Below, one piece after another: positions 14,290 to 22,950 of a stretch of 23,707 bases of DNA. The stretch comes from JAXHTH01 sp034211115 (GTDB taxonomy: Bacteria > Planctomycetota > Phycisphaerae > Phycisphaerales > SM1A02): the NCBI GenBank assembly GCA_034211115.1, contig JAXHTH010000074.1:1-23707 (forward strand). Direction: 5' to 3'. Position 1 is the stretch's first letter. Every line of letters starts with the position of its first letter. Below the pieces are notes generated by a model. It saw only the letters and a list, made by a program, of their open reading frames with translations. It did not search any database and was not told the origin of the DNA. Position numbers and translations under genes: made by a program.

Positions 14290-16101
14290 TCAAAGTGACA
14301 GCAGATACACAAGGAGATCCTCCAGCTCCGCCTCGCTCAACGCGCTGATGCGGCCGTGGACGTCCTCCTCGTTATGCTCGACGAGCACGGACCGCATGTT
14401 CGGCGCCCGCCCGTCGTGAAGATAGGGCGCGGTCCGCCACGCCTCGATGAGGGTCGGCGTGTCCATCGGCCGGCCCCGGTCCTGTCCCCGGCCCATCCCG
14501 AGGTCGTAAGACTCCAGATCGGTGAAGTGCGGGCCGTGATGACACGCGTCGCAGCCGGCCTTCGCGAAGGCCGCCCGGCCGCGCTGCGCCGCGGGGCTGA
14601 GCACGCCTTCGACGAGATGGGGACTGGACACCGGCTTCAGCGATCTGAGATAGGAATCGATCGCGGCCAGGTCCGCCTCGGGCCGGACCGCGAACTGGAT
14701 ATGGCGGACGCCCGCCCGTACGGCCACCTCGGCGCTGGCGCGGATGCCGGTGATCATCGCCGGCGGTGTCTTGTGCGCGAGCAGCATGCTCTTCGTGTTC
14801 TTGGCATTGCCGAAGCCGTCGTTGAGCAGGTCCCAGTTCAGTCCGTCGGCGCGCCCGTCCGGATGACAGCTTCCGCAGCTCTGCCAGTTCTGGAAGCAGA
14901 GGTCGGCATCATTGAAGTACATCTCGCCGAGACGAACCGGGTCGAGGGGCGCATCTGTCCCCAGCGCTATGGCGCGCACCCGGTCGCTTTCCTCTTTCGT
15001 TTCCGCGGGCCGGACGACCGAGAGAGAATCGGAGAAATACTCGGCGATATACAGGTCCGATCCCGCAAACAACGCGGCGCGCGGACCGTTGCCCGCCAGG
15101 GCGATGCGCCTGCGCAACCCGATGAGTGATGAGAGCTGTTCGCTGATGCCCGCGCGGGTCTCGTCATCCAGGCCGGCGAGCTTCTCCAGCAACGCGGGCA
15201 GATCGATCAGGCTGACTTCGTGAGTGCCCGCATGCGTGATGGCGAGTGTTTTCCCGTCGGCGCTGCACGCGACCGCCCACGGATTGGCCGCGCCGCGATC
15301 GACGTCGTCCAGCAAAACCGTGGCATAGAGTTCCCGGCGGGCGACGTCGATGATGCTGAATGCGTTCGTGTTCATCCAACCACGGATGAGTTGCGTCGTC
15401 GGGTTGTGGAAGCGGGCGAGGACGTGCGTGCAGAACGCGAAACGGCCGTCCGGAGAGACACAGACTCCCCGGACCGATGTCGAGCCGTTGGCCAGCTTGA
15501 TGGAGGCGACGATGCTCCCGCTTTGCGCGTCGACGAAGGAGACTTCCGCGGCGACGTGCTCGGCCGTGGCGGGACCGACCGGAAGATGGTTGGCCACGAT
15601 GAGCGTTGCGCCGTCCGGCGTGAGCACGGCATCGATCGGCTCGCGCGGCAGGTTCACGCAACGTATTGTCTGGCCGGTTGCGAGATCGATGAACCGCGCA
15701 ATGCCCTGGAAGCGGTTGAGCACGTACAGCGTCGCCCCGTCCGGCGAGAGGACGGGCGATCGCGGCATGTGCCCGGCCGCGATGCCTCGCCGCACGCGAC
15801 CAGTGGTCGGTTCGACAAGGTAAACGTTCCCCTGCGGCGAAGCGCCGGTGACGAACAGCGTACGGTCCTCGAGGAGAAGGCCGCTCGGTGACTGCGGAAG
15901 CTCGATCTCCCGCGCCACGCGCCCGGTTGCCGTCTCGACGACCGCGATGGTGTCGTTTGTGGTCTGGGCGACGTAAACGGATTCCCCGTCCTCGTCGACC
16001 GCCAGCGCGTTCGGTGAACGATACTCGTGCTCCGTCGTCTCCGGGAGCGTCCAGGCCGTGAATGGAAGCAGAAGCAGAATCGCGACCACTGATCGAATCA
16101 T
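14290..16101 (-). CDS. Exported YVTN beta-propeller protein with diheme cytochrome c domain
   Basis: The ATG at 16101 overlaps the preceding stop by 4 bases (ATGA) and begins a signal peptide (MIRSVVAILLLLPFTAWTLP). This gives 603 residues; upstream extension of the frame would run through the neighbouring gene and is rejected. Residues about 25-390 are propeller repeats with SPDG(A/R)-type and DPxxG turns (LSPDGATLYVLN, LTPDGATLIVAN, VSPDGRFAF). Two covalent heme c motifs follow, CGSCH at 409-413 and CDACH at 517-521, in a region like the diheme cytochrome c peroxidase/MauG family (TPTLIEAWRTAPYLHDGRA). It should act in the periplasm in electron transfer or oxidation. Overlap with the HzsA-related gene suggests the two exported heme proteins are made in fixed proportion and may work together. 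Confidence 0.85.
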   Translation of the reverse strand: MIRSVVAILLLLPFTAWTLPETTEHEYRSPNALAVDEDGESVYVAQTTNDTIAVVETATGRVAREIELPQSPSGLLLEDRTLFVTGASPQGNVYLVEPTTGRVRRGIAAGHMPRSPVLSPDGATLYVLNRFQGIARFIDLATGQTIRCVNLPREPIDAVLTPDGATLIVANHLPVGPATAEHVAAEVSFVDAQSGSIVASIKLANGSTSVRGVCVSPDGRFAFCTHVLARFHNPTTQLIRGWMNTNAFSIIDVARRELYATVLLDDVDRGAANPWAVACSADGKTLAITHAGTHEVSLIDLPALLEKLAGLDDETRAGISEQLSSLIGLRRRIALAGNGPRAALFAGSDLYIAEYFSDSLSVVRPAETKEESDRVRAIALGTDAPLDPVRLGEMYFNDADLCFQNWQSCGSCHPDGRADGLNWDLLNDGFGNAKNTKSMLLAHKTPPAMITGIRASAEVAVRAGVRHIQFAVRPEADLAAIDSYLRSLKPVSSPHLVEGVLSPAAQRGRAAFAKAGCDACHHGPHFTDLESYDLGMGRGQDRGRPMDTPTLIEAWRTAPYLHDGRAPNMRSVLVEHNEEDVHGRISALSEAELEDLLVYLLSL

Positions 16102-19100
16102 GGCTGCACCACCACGCGGAAGCCGACGTTGTAGACCGGCTGGTACGGACGATAGCCCTGCCGCCAGGCGGACCGGGCCAGCTTCGGCCGATCGCGCCAC
16201 GATCCGCCTCGCACCGCCTTGCTGGTTGAAAAGTCCCCGTCGTTCCGGCCGTCGCCGGCCCGGTACGGATACGGTCGATAGTCGGAGAGCGTCCACTCGC
16301 AGACGTTTCCGTGCATATCGTGAAGGCCCCAGGGATTCGGTTTGTACAACCCCACGTCGGACATCACCCGCTGACCGTCGTCGAAGCGCGCTTCCTTCGG
16401 AAGGTAATCCAGGTACCGGTTCGGGTTGACGATCGGTTTCGGATCGACGCCGGTGACCGCGAGTTTCCTGGTGCTGATGTCCGCCAGGTTGGCGAACGGC
16501 GCGAAGTCGGTGTCGAGGTCGCCGTAGAAGAACGGGGTCCCGGCGCCGGCGCGGCACGCCCATTCCCACTGCGCTTCCGTGGGCAGCGTGCAGGCATACC
16601 CGGTCCTCTGCGAGAGCCACTCGCAGAACGACATCGCATCCCGCCAGGAGACGCGGATGACCGGGCGATCCGGGCCGTGTGCTGTATACCCCGGCCGCGT
16701 GTGGTCCTTGTGTCGCTGGTCGTGATAGCCGTTGAAATGGTGGGGATCGAAGCGTCCGTACTGGGCACAGGTCACCTCGAATGTCCCGAGATAGAACGGT
16801 TTGTCGATCCGGACCGCGCTGCGGGGGGACTCGTCCTCGAAGCCATCGACGGAACCCATGATGAACTCGCCCGGCGGGATGAGCTGAAGCCGAAGCACGA
16901 CGCCTTCGCCCAGGTCCAGCGACAACGTCTCGGGCATGTTCAGCGCCTGCCGGCGCATCACGGCCCGGCGCGCATCGAACGGCCAGCTCTCGATCTCCGG
17001 CGGCTGCTCCGGCGAACGCGCGACAGGCTCCGGGGTCACGAAGCCCGCGGGCACAGCATCGCTCTCGATGACCGCCTCCGGATCAGCGGTCAGGCCCGCG
17101 TAGCGAGCCTCCATGGCGGCGCGGCGGGCGCGGCCGTCGCCGGGTATCTCGCGGTGCTCGCTCCAGGTTCCGTGGTCGGGTACATTCAGATCGATCCACG
17201 TGACGAGGCGATCCCGGGCCTCCTCGTCCAGCTCGACACCGTAATGCCCTTTGCCGAGCATCTGGATCAGCTCGCTCGTGTCGGCATGAAACTCCATCGG
17301 CGTGAGCAGGTGGTAATCGCTCTCCGGGCCCGGGCGGCGCACGTAGGGATGCAGGGCGAGGTAAGAGGGCGTGAAGTTGTTCCACCCGTTCTCCGGCTTC
17401 CGGGAAAGATCCGGTGCGGCCTGTCCGTCGCCTCCGGGGCCGTGGCACCCCACGCAGTGCCGATCAAGCACCGGCTGCACCTCGCGCTCGAAGCTGAAGC
17501 CGCGGGCCGGCCCGCGCCACGGCTCGATCTCCGCCGGGGGCCGGGAGGCGGCGAGGGTCGGTCGGACCGGGGTCACCGTGTTCTGCGGTTCATGGCAGCC
17601 GACGCACGACAGCGTCTCGCCCGGCATCGCCGTGAACCAGCTTCGCATGAGCTGCACGGCCTTCCCCTCCGCGTCCAGCGGCTGAAGCGCGATGGGCGTG
17701 TTCGCGGGGACCCTGAAGCTCGCCGAACCGTCCTCGTACACGGGAACGCTTCCAAGCACGCGATGGATGTCCCAGGGTCCTTCGAGCCCGACATGGGCGT
17801 GCCCCCCCATGTTGTTGTAGCCGTAATGGAAGGAGAACAGGCGGAGGCGTTTGACCGTGCCGGACGGAATACCCGACAGGCCGGGCCCTCGGTAGATGTC
17901 CGAGAGGAACACCGTCGCGTCCCGTTCGGTCAGCCGCACCTTGTCCGGAATGATCGGCGGCGTCCTGGTCTTCCGCAGCGGGATCGGCTCGAGAAGCGCA
18001 TAGCCGCGTTCTTCGGCGAGGAGCAGCATGTTGTCGAAGACATCGACGAGGTAGATGCCCCACGACGCTCCGGGCGCGGGCTGGCAGGAGACGATGAAGT
18101 ACTTCCCGCTGATGGGATAGGGATGCAGGAAGCGGGGCCAGCTCTGATTGACGAGCTGATCGGCGATCACCGGTTCGACCTTCTCGCCATGGCCGGGAAT
18201 ACGCTGCACGACACCGTCCGCCTCGAAGCGGCCCAGCGCCGGGTCGAAGAGGATGAGCTCGCCCATGCGCGGCACGCCGTGGTGTCCGGACACGACGGCG
18301 ATCACCTGCGTCGGATGGCCCGGGATGGGGCGGGCGTAGAAGATGGAGTTCGGCCAGTACGAGTTGCTGCCGTAGTACTCCATCTGTCCCGTGCCGTCCG
18401 GATTCATGTGCATGAGGAGCCGGGTGAAGTAGTGCGGCGTGTCCGAATACTCCCATCGCGTGAACAGCACGCGCCCGTTGTTCAGGACGGCGGGGCACCA
18501 GTTGTGATCCTGGTCGAAGCAGAGTCGCCGGACGGAGCCGGCCTCTTCATCCATCAGGTACAGATTGGCCACCGCGTCGGCGCCGCCAACGCACGGAATG
18601 CCCTGGAAGCAGCGCGTCGAGTCGAAGACGATGCGCCCGTCCGGCAGATAACAGGCGTCATAGTTGTCGACATCCCCATAGGCGCCCGGCGTCACCTGCC
18701 GGAGGCTGCGATCCTCCAGCGCGAGCTCGAAGATCTGCCACCGGTCGTGGAGGCCGAGCATGGAGAAGAGGATCCGGTCGCCGTCCCAGTGCAGATCGAC
18801 GTCGGCCATCATCCGCGGCGGCCGGGGCCTGAAGAACGATTCCACCGTTCCGGCCTCGTTGTCTATGGCGAGTAGGCAGAGCTCGTCGTCGTATCCCGCG
18901 CGCGGCAGCGAGCAGTTGCCCTGCCAGTTCTGCGGGAGCCCGAGCCTGGGGCTGTCGGCGCGGCGCCGGATCAGGAGCAGCTCGTCGAAATCCAGCCGCG
19001 GATTGGCCAGCAGGGCCTGCCGCCGGAAGTCGTCGATCCGATCGATCCGGGCGCGCGCGCGCACCGCGTCCTCGAGGCGCCCGGTGAGCAGCGCCTCCCT

Positions 19101-20108
19101 CAGGCCGGGCATCGCGTTCTCGTGGGCCCGCAACCGCGCGGCGAACTGCCGGTCGTACCGGTCCGGGAAGGCGGCGGTCAGGTCCTCGATGGCCCGCCGC
19201 AGCGCGGGCAGGTTGAAGCCGGCCAGCCGCGTCTGCGACGCCCGGACAAGGCACAGGTTCTCGTAGAGGGCCAGCCATCGCGGATCGCCGTCCGGCGCGG
19301 CGGTGCTGCGAAGATCATCGAAAGTCCCTCGGAACTCGCCTCCACGAACGCCCGTTTCCTCCAGCACAGTTGCAACCATCTGCTGACTGATCTTCCGGTC
19401 TCCCGGGCCGCGGAACCACCCCAAATGAAGCCGCCCCGTCAGATCGCTCTTCATGCGATCGCACTCGATGGGGAAGTGATCGGCGATCCGTTCCCAGAGG
19501 CGTTCGACGGGATCCTGCCTCAGCCGGAAGTAGAAACCATGCCCGCCGCTGATGTTGTAGATTTTCATCACCAGCCGGTTCTCGCCCTCGACGAGATGCA
19601 CGGGTGCCTTGTCCTGATCCGGCGCCACGCCTCTGGGAACATCCCGGGAGAGGATGCACTCCCCGTTGAGCCAGACCTCGATGCCATCGTCGCTGCCGAA
19701 GCTCGCGGTGAGGGAAACCGGGGTCCCGGCGCGGATCCTGCGGCAGAGGTATGTGGAAGCGCCGTCAATGTTGGGAAACCGGTGGACGGCGCCATCGACC
19801 CAGTCGGGGCGCTCCTTCCACAGCGGCTCGCCGTCTTCGTCCACGGCTGAGAGATCGACGATCCCGCCGGGAAAGCGTGTGTCGGCGAACCCCGTCGCCG
19901 GAAGGGGTTCGGTCGCGAACCAGGGGCCAAGCTCGATGTGGTCGGTTCTGTCTCGAGCCTGGTACCGGGCGCGGGAGGCGAGCATGGTCTCGGCCCAGGA
20001 GTCCCGGAGCACGAGGAAGGACGAACTCGCGTCCTCGCCGGTCGCGACAGCGAGAACCTGGCCGGCGAGAAGCATCGGGATGAGAATCGGCACGTACCGT
20101 CCGGTCAT
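16098..20108 (-). CDS. HzsA-related beta-propeller/cytochrome c protein fused to an FGE-sulfatase domain
   Basis: 1336 residues with a signal peptide (1-20). Residues about 110-200 look like a PA14 or carbohydrate-binding beta-sandwich (FGSDDGIEVWLNGECI; GENRLVMKIYN). About 390-825 is a TolB/WD-like propeller of the type related to the hydrazine synthase alpha subunit (RIVFDSTRC, NNGRVLFTRWEYSD, GYNNMGGHAHVG). Two heme c motifs follow: CVGCH at 835-839 and CVGCH at 885-889. From about 1070 to the end is an FGE-sulfatase (SUMF1-like) domain: IPPGEFIMGS, LPTEAQWEWACRAG, GLHDMHGNVCEW, VRGGSW, NVGFRVV. The cysteine pair that catalyses formylglycine formation in true FGE is missing, so this domain probably binds or serves another role. 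Related proteins are common in planctomycetes and do not imply anammox. Substrate unknown. Confidence 0.82.
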   Translation of the reverse strand: MTGRYVPILIPMLLAGQVLAVATGEDASSSFLVLRDSWAETMLASRARYQARDRTDHIELGPWFATEPLPATGFADTRFPGGIVDLSAVDEDGEPLWKERPDWVDGAVHRFPNIDGASTYLCRRIRAGTPVSLTASFGSDDGIEVWLNGECILSRDVPRGVAPDQDKAPVHLVEGENRLVMKIYNISGGHGFYFRLRQDPVERLWERIADHFPIECDRMKSDLTGRLHLGWFRGPGDRKISQQMVATVLEETGVRGGEFRGTFDDLRSTAAPDGDPRWLALYENLCLVRASQTRLAGFNLPALRRAIEDLTAAFPDRYDRQFAARLRAHENAMPGLREALLTGRLEDAVRARARIDRIDDFRRQALLANPRLDFDELLLIRRRADSPRLGLPQNWQGNCSLPRAGYDDELCLLAIDNEAGTVESFFRPRPPRMMADVDLHWDGDRILFSMLGLHDRWQIFELALEDRSLRQVTPGAYGDVDNYDACYLPDGRIVFDSTRCFQGIPCVGGADAVANLYLMDEEAGSVRRLCFDQDHNWCPAVLNNGRVLFTRWEYSDTPHYFTRLLMHMNPDGTGQMEYYGSNSYWPNSIFYARPIPGHPTQVIAVVSGHHGVPRMGELILFDPALGRFEADGVVQRIPGHGEKVEPVIADQLVNQSWPRFLHPYPISGKYFIVSCQPAPGASWGIYLVDVFDNMLLLAEERGYALLEPIPLRKTRTPPIIPDKVRLTERDATVFLSDIYRGPGLSGIPSGTVKRLRLFSFHYGYNNMGGHAHVGLEGPWDIHRVLGSVPVYEDGSASFRVPANTPIALQPLDAEGKAVQLMRSWFTAMPGETLSCVGCHEPQNTVTPVRPTLAASRPPAEIEPWRGPARGFSFEREVQPVLDRHCVGCHGPGGDGQAAPDLSRKPENGWNNFTPSYLALHPYVRRPGPESDYHLLTPMEFHADTSELIQMLGKGHYGVELDEEARDRLVTWIDLNVPDHGTWSEHREIPGDGRARRAAMEARYAGLTADPEAVIESDAVPAGFVTPEPVARSPEQPPEIESWPFDARRAVMRRQALNMPETLSLDLGEGVVLRLQLIPPGEFIMGSVDGFEDESPRSAVRIDKPFYLGTFEVTCAQYGRFDPHHFNGYHDQRHKDHTRPGYTAHGPDRPVIRVSWRDAMSFCEWLSQRTGYACTLPTEAQWEWACRAGAGTPFFYGDLDTDFAPFANLADISTRKLAVTGVDPKPIVNPNRYLDYLPKEARFDDGQRVMSDVGLYKPNPWGLHDMHGNVCEWTLSDYRPYPYRAGDGRNDGDFSTSKAVRGGSWRDRPKLARSAWRQGYRPYQPVYNVGFRVVVQP

Positions 20109-20155
20109 GGTTCTGCTCCGCGTCGCACCGCAGGTCGCGCCCTTCCTGGGGGACT

Positions 20156-21388
20156 CTACTCTACCAGACTTGTCGAGGCCGGCGTAGACGCTCCGCCCGC
20201 CGTGCCTTCGGAACCGTCCTGCACCCTTTCCGCGACCGTCACTTCCATTTCGAACAGCAGTTCATCGCGACAGACGTCCGCGATGAGTTCGACGCGCGGC
20301 CAGGGCAGCGCCGGCCATTCATCAGCGAAGACTCGAAGAACCTCCGCCGTCTTGCCGTATGCGATCGCCGAGACGATCTGGTCTTCCGACCATTCCATCT
20401 CGGCGATGAGCGCGCGAATATGCCGGAGCGTGGCCCTGATCTGTCGGCGCACATCGCCCGGATGCTCACTCACGCCCTGCCGGTCGATCGCCGCGGTTCC
20501 CGAGACGAACAATGTTCGTCCGGCCGGCATCGGTGCGGCCACGGCGCGGGCGAACGCCGAACCGTAGGAGAACGCCGAACATTGCTCGCCGGCGGCGTGG
20601 CGGGAACGGATCGAATCGGAGCCGTCACTGATCGCGAGCACTTCGAGGCTGCATGCACCGTTGCCTGCCGGCGCGATCCCGATGCCGGTGCTGGCCGGGA
20701 GAAACCGTGCGCCGCCCTCGCCCGCCACGAGTCCTTCGCCCGCGAAGACCGCCGTGCGCGCGTCGTTGAACCGCGGATACCAGTCAAGGATATCGCGAAG
20801 CCAGATCCACGTGCGCGCCACGCACCCGAAGTCCATGTCGAGCGAGCGGAGGATGCGCGCGGTTCGCTCATAGACCTGACGCGCCTGCGACGGCGGGAGT
20901 CCGGCGTCCGGCGCCGAGAGCCCGAGCAGGTGGACCCAGTGCCGCTCTCCCCGGGCCACGCGTCGGCCGACCACGGTCCCCGCATGCTCAATCGGCTCCG
21001 GGACGGCCTCGCCGGATACCGCGTGCACCTGTATTCCGTGGATCCGCGTGTCCGGCGGGGGCGTCGCCAGAACCGTCGGAGGCACGCCGTCATCCAGATC
21101 ACCAAGCGCATCGCGCCGAGTTGTTCCGATCGTCCGAGTCGCCCCGTCCCCCACGAAGATGCGCTCGCTGAAGAGGCGCGCGGAGTGTCCGCGGAGCGTC
21201 GCCGCCAGCTTCCCGTAGATGGCCGCGATCGCGTCATCGTCGCCCGAGTCCGTCACGGACCGGACGTTGATGTAGAGCTCCGTGGCCTCCGGCGATTCGA
21301 CCGTCCGGACGTCGAACACGGCGGGGCAGCCGTCCTGCGCAATCGAATCGCGGATCATTCCAGGCACCGTCAGACTCCACTCCTCCAT
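20156..21388 (-). CDS. Two-domain RidA-fold protein resembling chorismatase (FkbO/Hyg5-like)
   Basis: Up to 410 residues, no signal peptide. The C-terminal part, about 290-390, is a RidA/YjgF domain: LFVSGTAAIDRQG, a helix QIRATLRHIRALIAEM, and DVCRDELLFEMEVTVAE at the end. The N-terminal half has a second RidA-like fold with weaker signature, as in the chorismatases FkbO/Hyg5/XanB2. Those enzymes hydrolyse chorismate to hydroxybenzoates or dihydrobenzoates, but I cannot confirm the active-site residues, so an enamine/imine deaminase-like or other small-molecule hydrolase is equally possible. The start is ambiguous: the first ATG (21388) sits inside a GGAGGAG motif that could be the ribosome site for a GTG at 21367 instead. 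It lies 33 bases after lsrF and 47 before the HzsA-related gene on the same strand. Confidence 0.65.
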   Translation of the reverse strand: MEEWSLTVPGMIRDSIAQDGCPAVFDVRTVESPEATELYINVRSVTDSGDDDAIAAIYGKLAATLRGHSARLFSERIFVGDGATRTIGTTRRDALGDLDDGVPPTVLATPPPDTRIHGIQVHAVSGEAVPEPIEHAGTVVGRRVARGERHWVHLLGLSAPDAGLPPSQARQVYERTARILRSLDMDFGCVARTWIWLRDILDWYPRFNDARTAVFAGEGLVAGEGGARFLPASTGIGIAPAGNGACSLEVLAISDGSDSIRSRHAAGEQCSAFSYGSAFARAVAAPMPAGRTLFVSGTAAIDRQGVSEHPGDVRRQIRATLRHIRALIAEMEWSEDQIVSAIAYGKTAEVLRVFADEWPALPWPRVELIADVCRDELLFEMEVTVAERVQDGSEGTAGGASTPASTSLVE

Positions 21389-21421
21389 CAGAGAGCATCG
21401 TGACGACAGGGACGCGGCCGG

Positions 21422-22300
21422 TCAGGCCTCCATGAGATCGTGGTAGAGCTCGCAGGCCTGCTCGGCGGTCCGCCCGTCGTGCACGATCGAGCGTACGGCC
21501 CGGATCATCGCCCCGGGGCACTCGGCCTGGAAGATGTTGCGGCCCATGTCAACGCCGGCCGCTCCCTGGCCGATCGCCCGATACGCCATCTCCAGCGATT
21601 CGCGCTCGGGGATCTTCTTTCCGCCCGCCACGACGATCGGTACGGGACACCCGGCGGCGACGCGCTCGAAGTTATCGTCGCAGTAGTAGGTCTTTACGAC
21701 ATGGGCGCCGTTCTCGGCAAGCACGCGTGAAGCCATGCCCAGATATCGGGCATCGCGTGTCATGTCGCGCCCCACGGCGGTGACGCCGAGCGCCGGGACT
21801 CCGTAGCGGTTGCCGGTCTCGATCACGCGGCAGAGATTGCGGATGGTCAGGGCCTCATGTGGGCCCCCGATCTCCACCATCACCGCCATCATCGAGGCGT
21901 TGAGCCGCAGCGCGTCCTCGATCTCGACGCCGATGCACTCGTCGTTGAGCTCGGTGAGGACGGTGGACCCGGCGGAGCACCGCAGCGCGACGGGCTTGTT
22001 GTGGATCGGCGGAATGCAGCTCCGAAGCACCCCGCGCGTACACATGAGGCAATCGGCGTGCTCGACCAGAGGCAGGATCGTCACGTCGATCCGCTCGAGC
22101 CCGGACGTCGGCCCCATGATGTAGCCGTGATCGAAGGCCAGCATCACCGTGCGATTCGTCGCGGGATTGAAGATCCGCGAGAGACGGTCCTTCATGCCCC
22201 AGTCGTAGTTGTTGGCGCCCTTGAGCGCGTAGACCGGGTTGGGCACGGGGATGCCGATTCCAAACTCGGCCGCCTCCAGGTTGCCCTGTGCTTCAGCCAT
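21422..22300 (-). CDS. lsrF: LsrF-like 3-hydroxy-5-phosphonooxypentane-2,4-dione thiolase (DeoC/LacD fold)
   Basis: 292 residues, as in E. coli LsrF, with near-identical blocks through the sequence: RLSRIFNP (39-46), MLAFDHGY (53-60), GPTSGLERID (63-72), HADCLMCTRG (81-90), CPVPIVVAGGKK (218-229) and GVDMGRNIFQ (249-258). The Schiff-base lysine I recall as Lys203 in E. coli LsrF falls at Lys203 here in VVKTYY. LsrF cleaves the phosphorylated, isomerised AI-2 precursor to DHAP and acetyl-CoA. None of the other lsr genes (lsrK, lsrG, lsrR, transporter) is visible; instead it overlaps dhaL by 8 bases, so the kinase step may be done by DhaK/DhaL and the substrate may differ from AI-2. The ribosome site GGAAGG lies 9 bases ahead of the ATG. 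Confidence 0.9.
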   Translation of the reverse strand: MAEAQGNLEAAEFGIGIPVPNPVYALKGANNYDWGMKDRLSRIFNPATNRTVMLAFDHGYIMGPTSGLERIDVTILPLVEHADCLMCTRGVLRSCIPPIHNKPVALRCSAGSTVLTELNDECIGVEIEDALRLNASMMAVMVEIGGPHEALTIRNLCRVIETGNRYGVPALGVTAVGRDMTRDARYLGMASRVLAENGAHVVKTYYCDDNFERVAAGCPVPIVVAGGKKIPERESLEMAYRAIGQGAAGVDMGRNIFQAECPGAMIRAVRSIVHDGRTAEQACELYHDLMEA

Positions 22301-22934
22301 GGGTGAGACCTTCCTTCAATCCGGCAAAGACGAGCGACATCGAGGCAGCGCCGGGATCGACGTGGCCGACCGATCGATCTCCGATGTTCCTCGCTCTCCC
22401 GAAGGCCGCCTTCATTCCGCTCGTCTGCTCCGCGCCCTTCTCGGCGGCGCAGGCGGCGGCCTCCAGGGCGTGGGCCGGCGAGCCTCCGTTCTCAGCCGTC
22501 GCGCGCACGGCGCTGACCGCGGGGAGCAAGGCATCGAGCATCGTCTTGTCGCCTGGTTCGGCCTCGGAGTACTGCCGCAGCTTCGCCACGCCCTGCTCCA
22601 GCGCCGAGGCGAGGCGGACGGTGTCGAGGCCGTCGGCATCGGCGCAGCCTTCGCTCATCCCCAGAAAGAACGAGCCGTAGAGCGGGCCGGTGGAGCCGGC
22701 GTCGATGCCCATCACCGCCCAGCCGATCTTCGAGAGGAGTTCCGGAATCCGGCTCTGATCGTCGCGGCCGGTGGACTGCTCGATCGCATCCGCGACCTTG
22801 CACATCGCCGCCCCGTGGTCGCCGTCGCCCGTGGCCGCATCGAGCGCGGCAAGTCGATCCCGGGCGCCTCGAAGGCGCCCGACGACGGCCGACAGCATCG
22901 CGGTCACGGCGTCGTAATCGATCGCGTCGGACAT
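22293..22934 (-). CDS. dhaL: Dihydroxyacetone kinase subunit DhaL
   Basis: 213 residues, the normal size for the nucleotide-binding DhaL subunit. LDAATGDGDHG (31-41) supplies the three aspartates (32, 37, 39) that hold Mg-nucleotide in E. coli DhaL (30, 35, 37). The C-terminal half has DAGSTGPLYGSFFLG, GDKTMLDALLPA and GDRSVGHVDPGAASM, all family signatures. It acts with DhaK to phosphorylate dihydroxyacetone or a related short ketose. GGGAG precedes the ATG at 22934, 16 bases after the dhaK stop. No DhaM is visible, so whether ADP is recharged by PTS or ATP is used directly cannot be told here. Confidence 0.92.
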   Translation of the reverse strand: MSDAIDYDAVTAMLSAVVGRLRGARDRLAALDAATGDGDHGAAMCKVADAIEQSTGRDDQSRIPELLSKIGWAVMGIDAGSTGPLYGSFFLGMSEGCADADGLDTVRLASALEQGVAKLRQYSEAEPGDKTMLDALLPAVSAVRATAENGGSPAHALEAAACAAEKGAEQTSGMKAAFGRARNIGDRSVGHVDPGAASMSLVFAGLKEGLTHG

Positions 22935-22950
22935 GAGGCGACTCCCGGGC

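Noticed and set aside
14169..14312. N-terminal extension of the sulfatase to 14312
   Set aside because: The extension has no family similarity, and the ATG at 14168 has a good ribosome site and starts a signal peptide.
16102..16620. N-terminal extension of the YVTN protein to 16620
   Set aside because: It would run through the FGE-sulfatase coding sequence; the ATG at 16101 starts a signal peptide and overlaps the stop as ATGA.
16311..18875. 854-codon plus-strand frame opposite the HzsA-related gene
   Set aside because: Antisense shadow of a strongly supported gene; no domain or start signal seen.
16098..20108. True hydrazine synthase subunit (anammox)
   Set aside because: HzsA-related propeller proteins occur widely in planctomycetes; no partner Hzs subunits are present and the FGE fusion is unlike the anammox enzyme.
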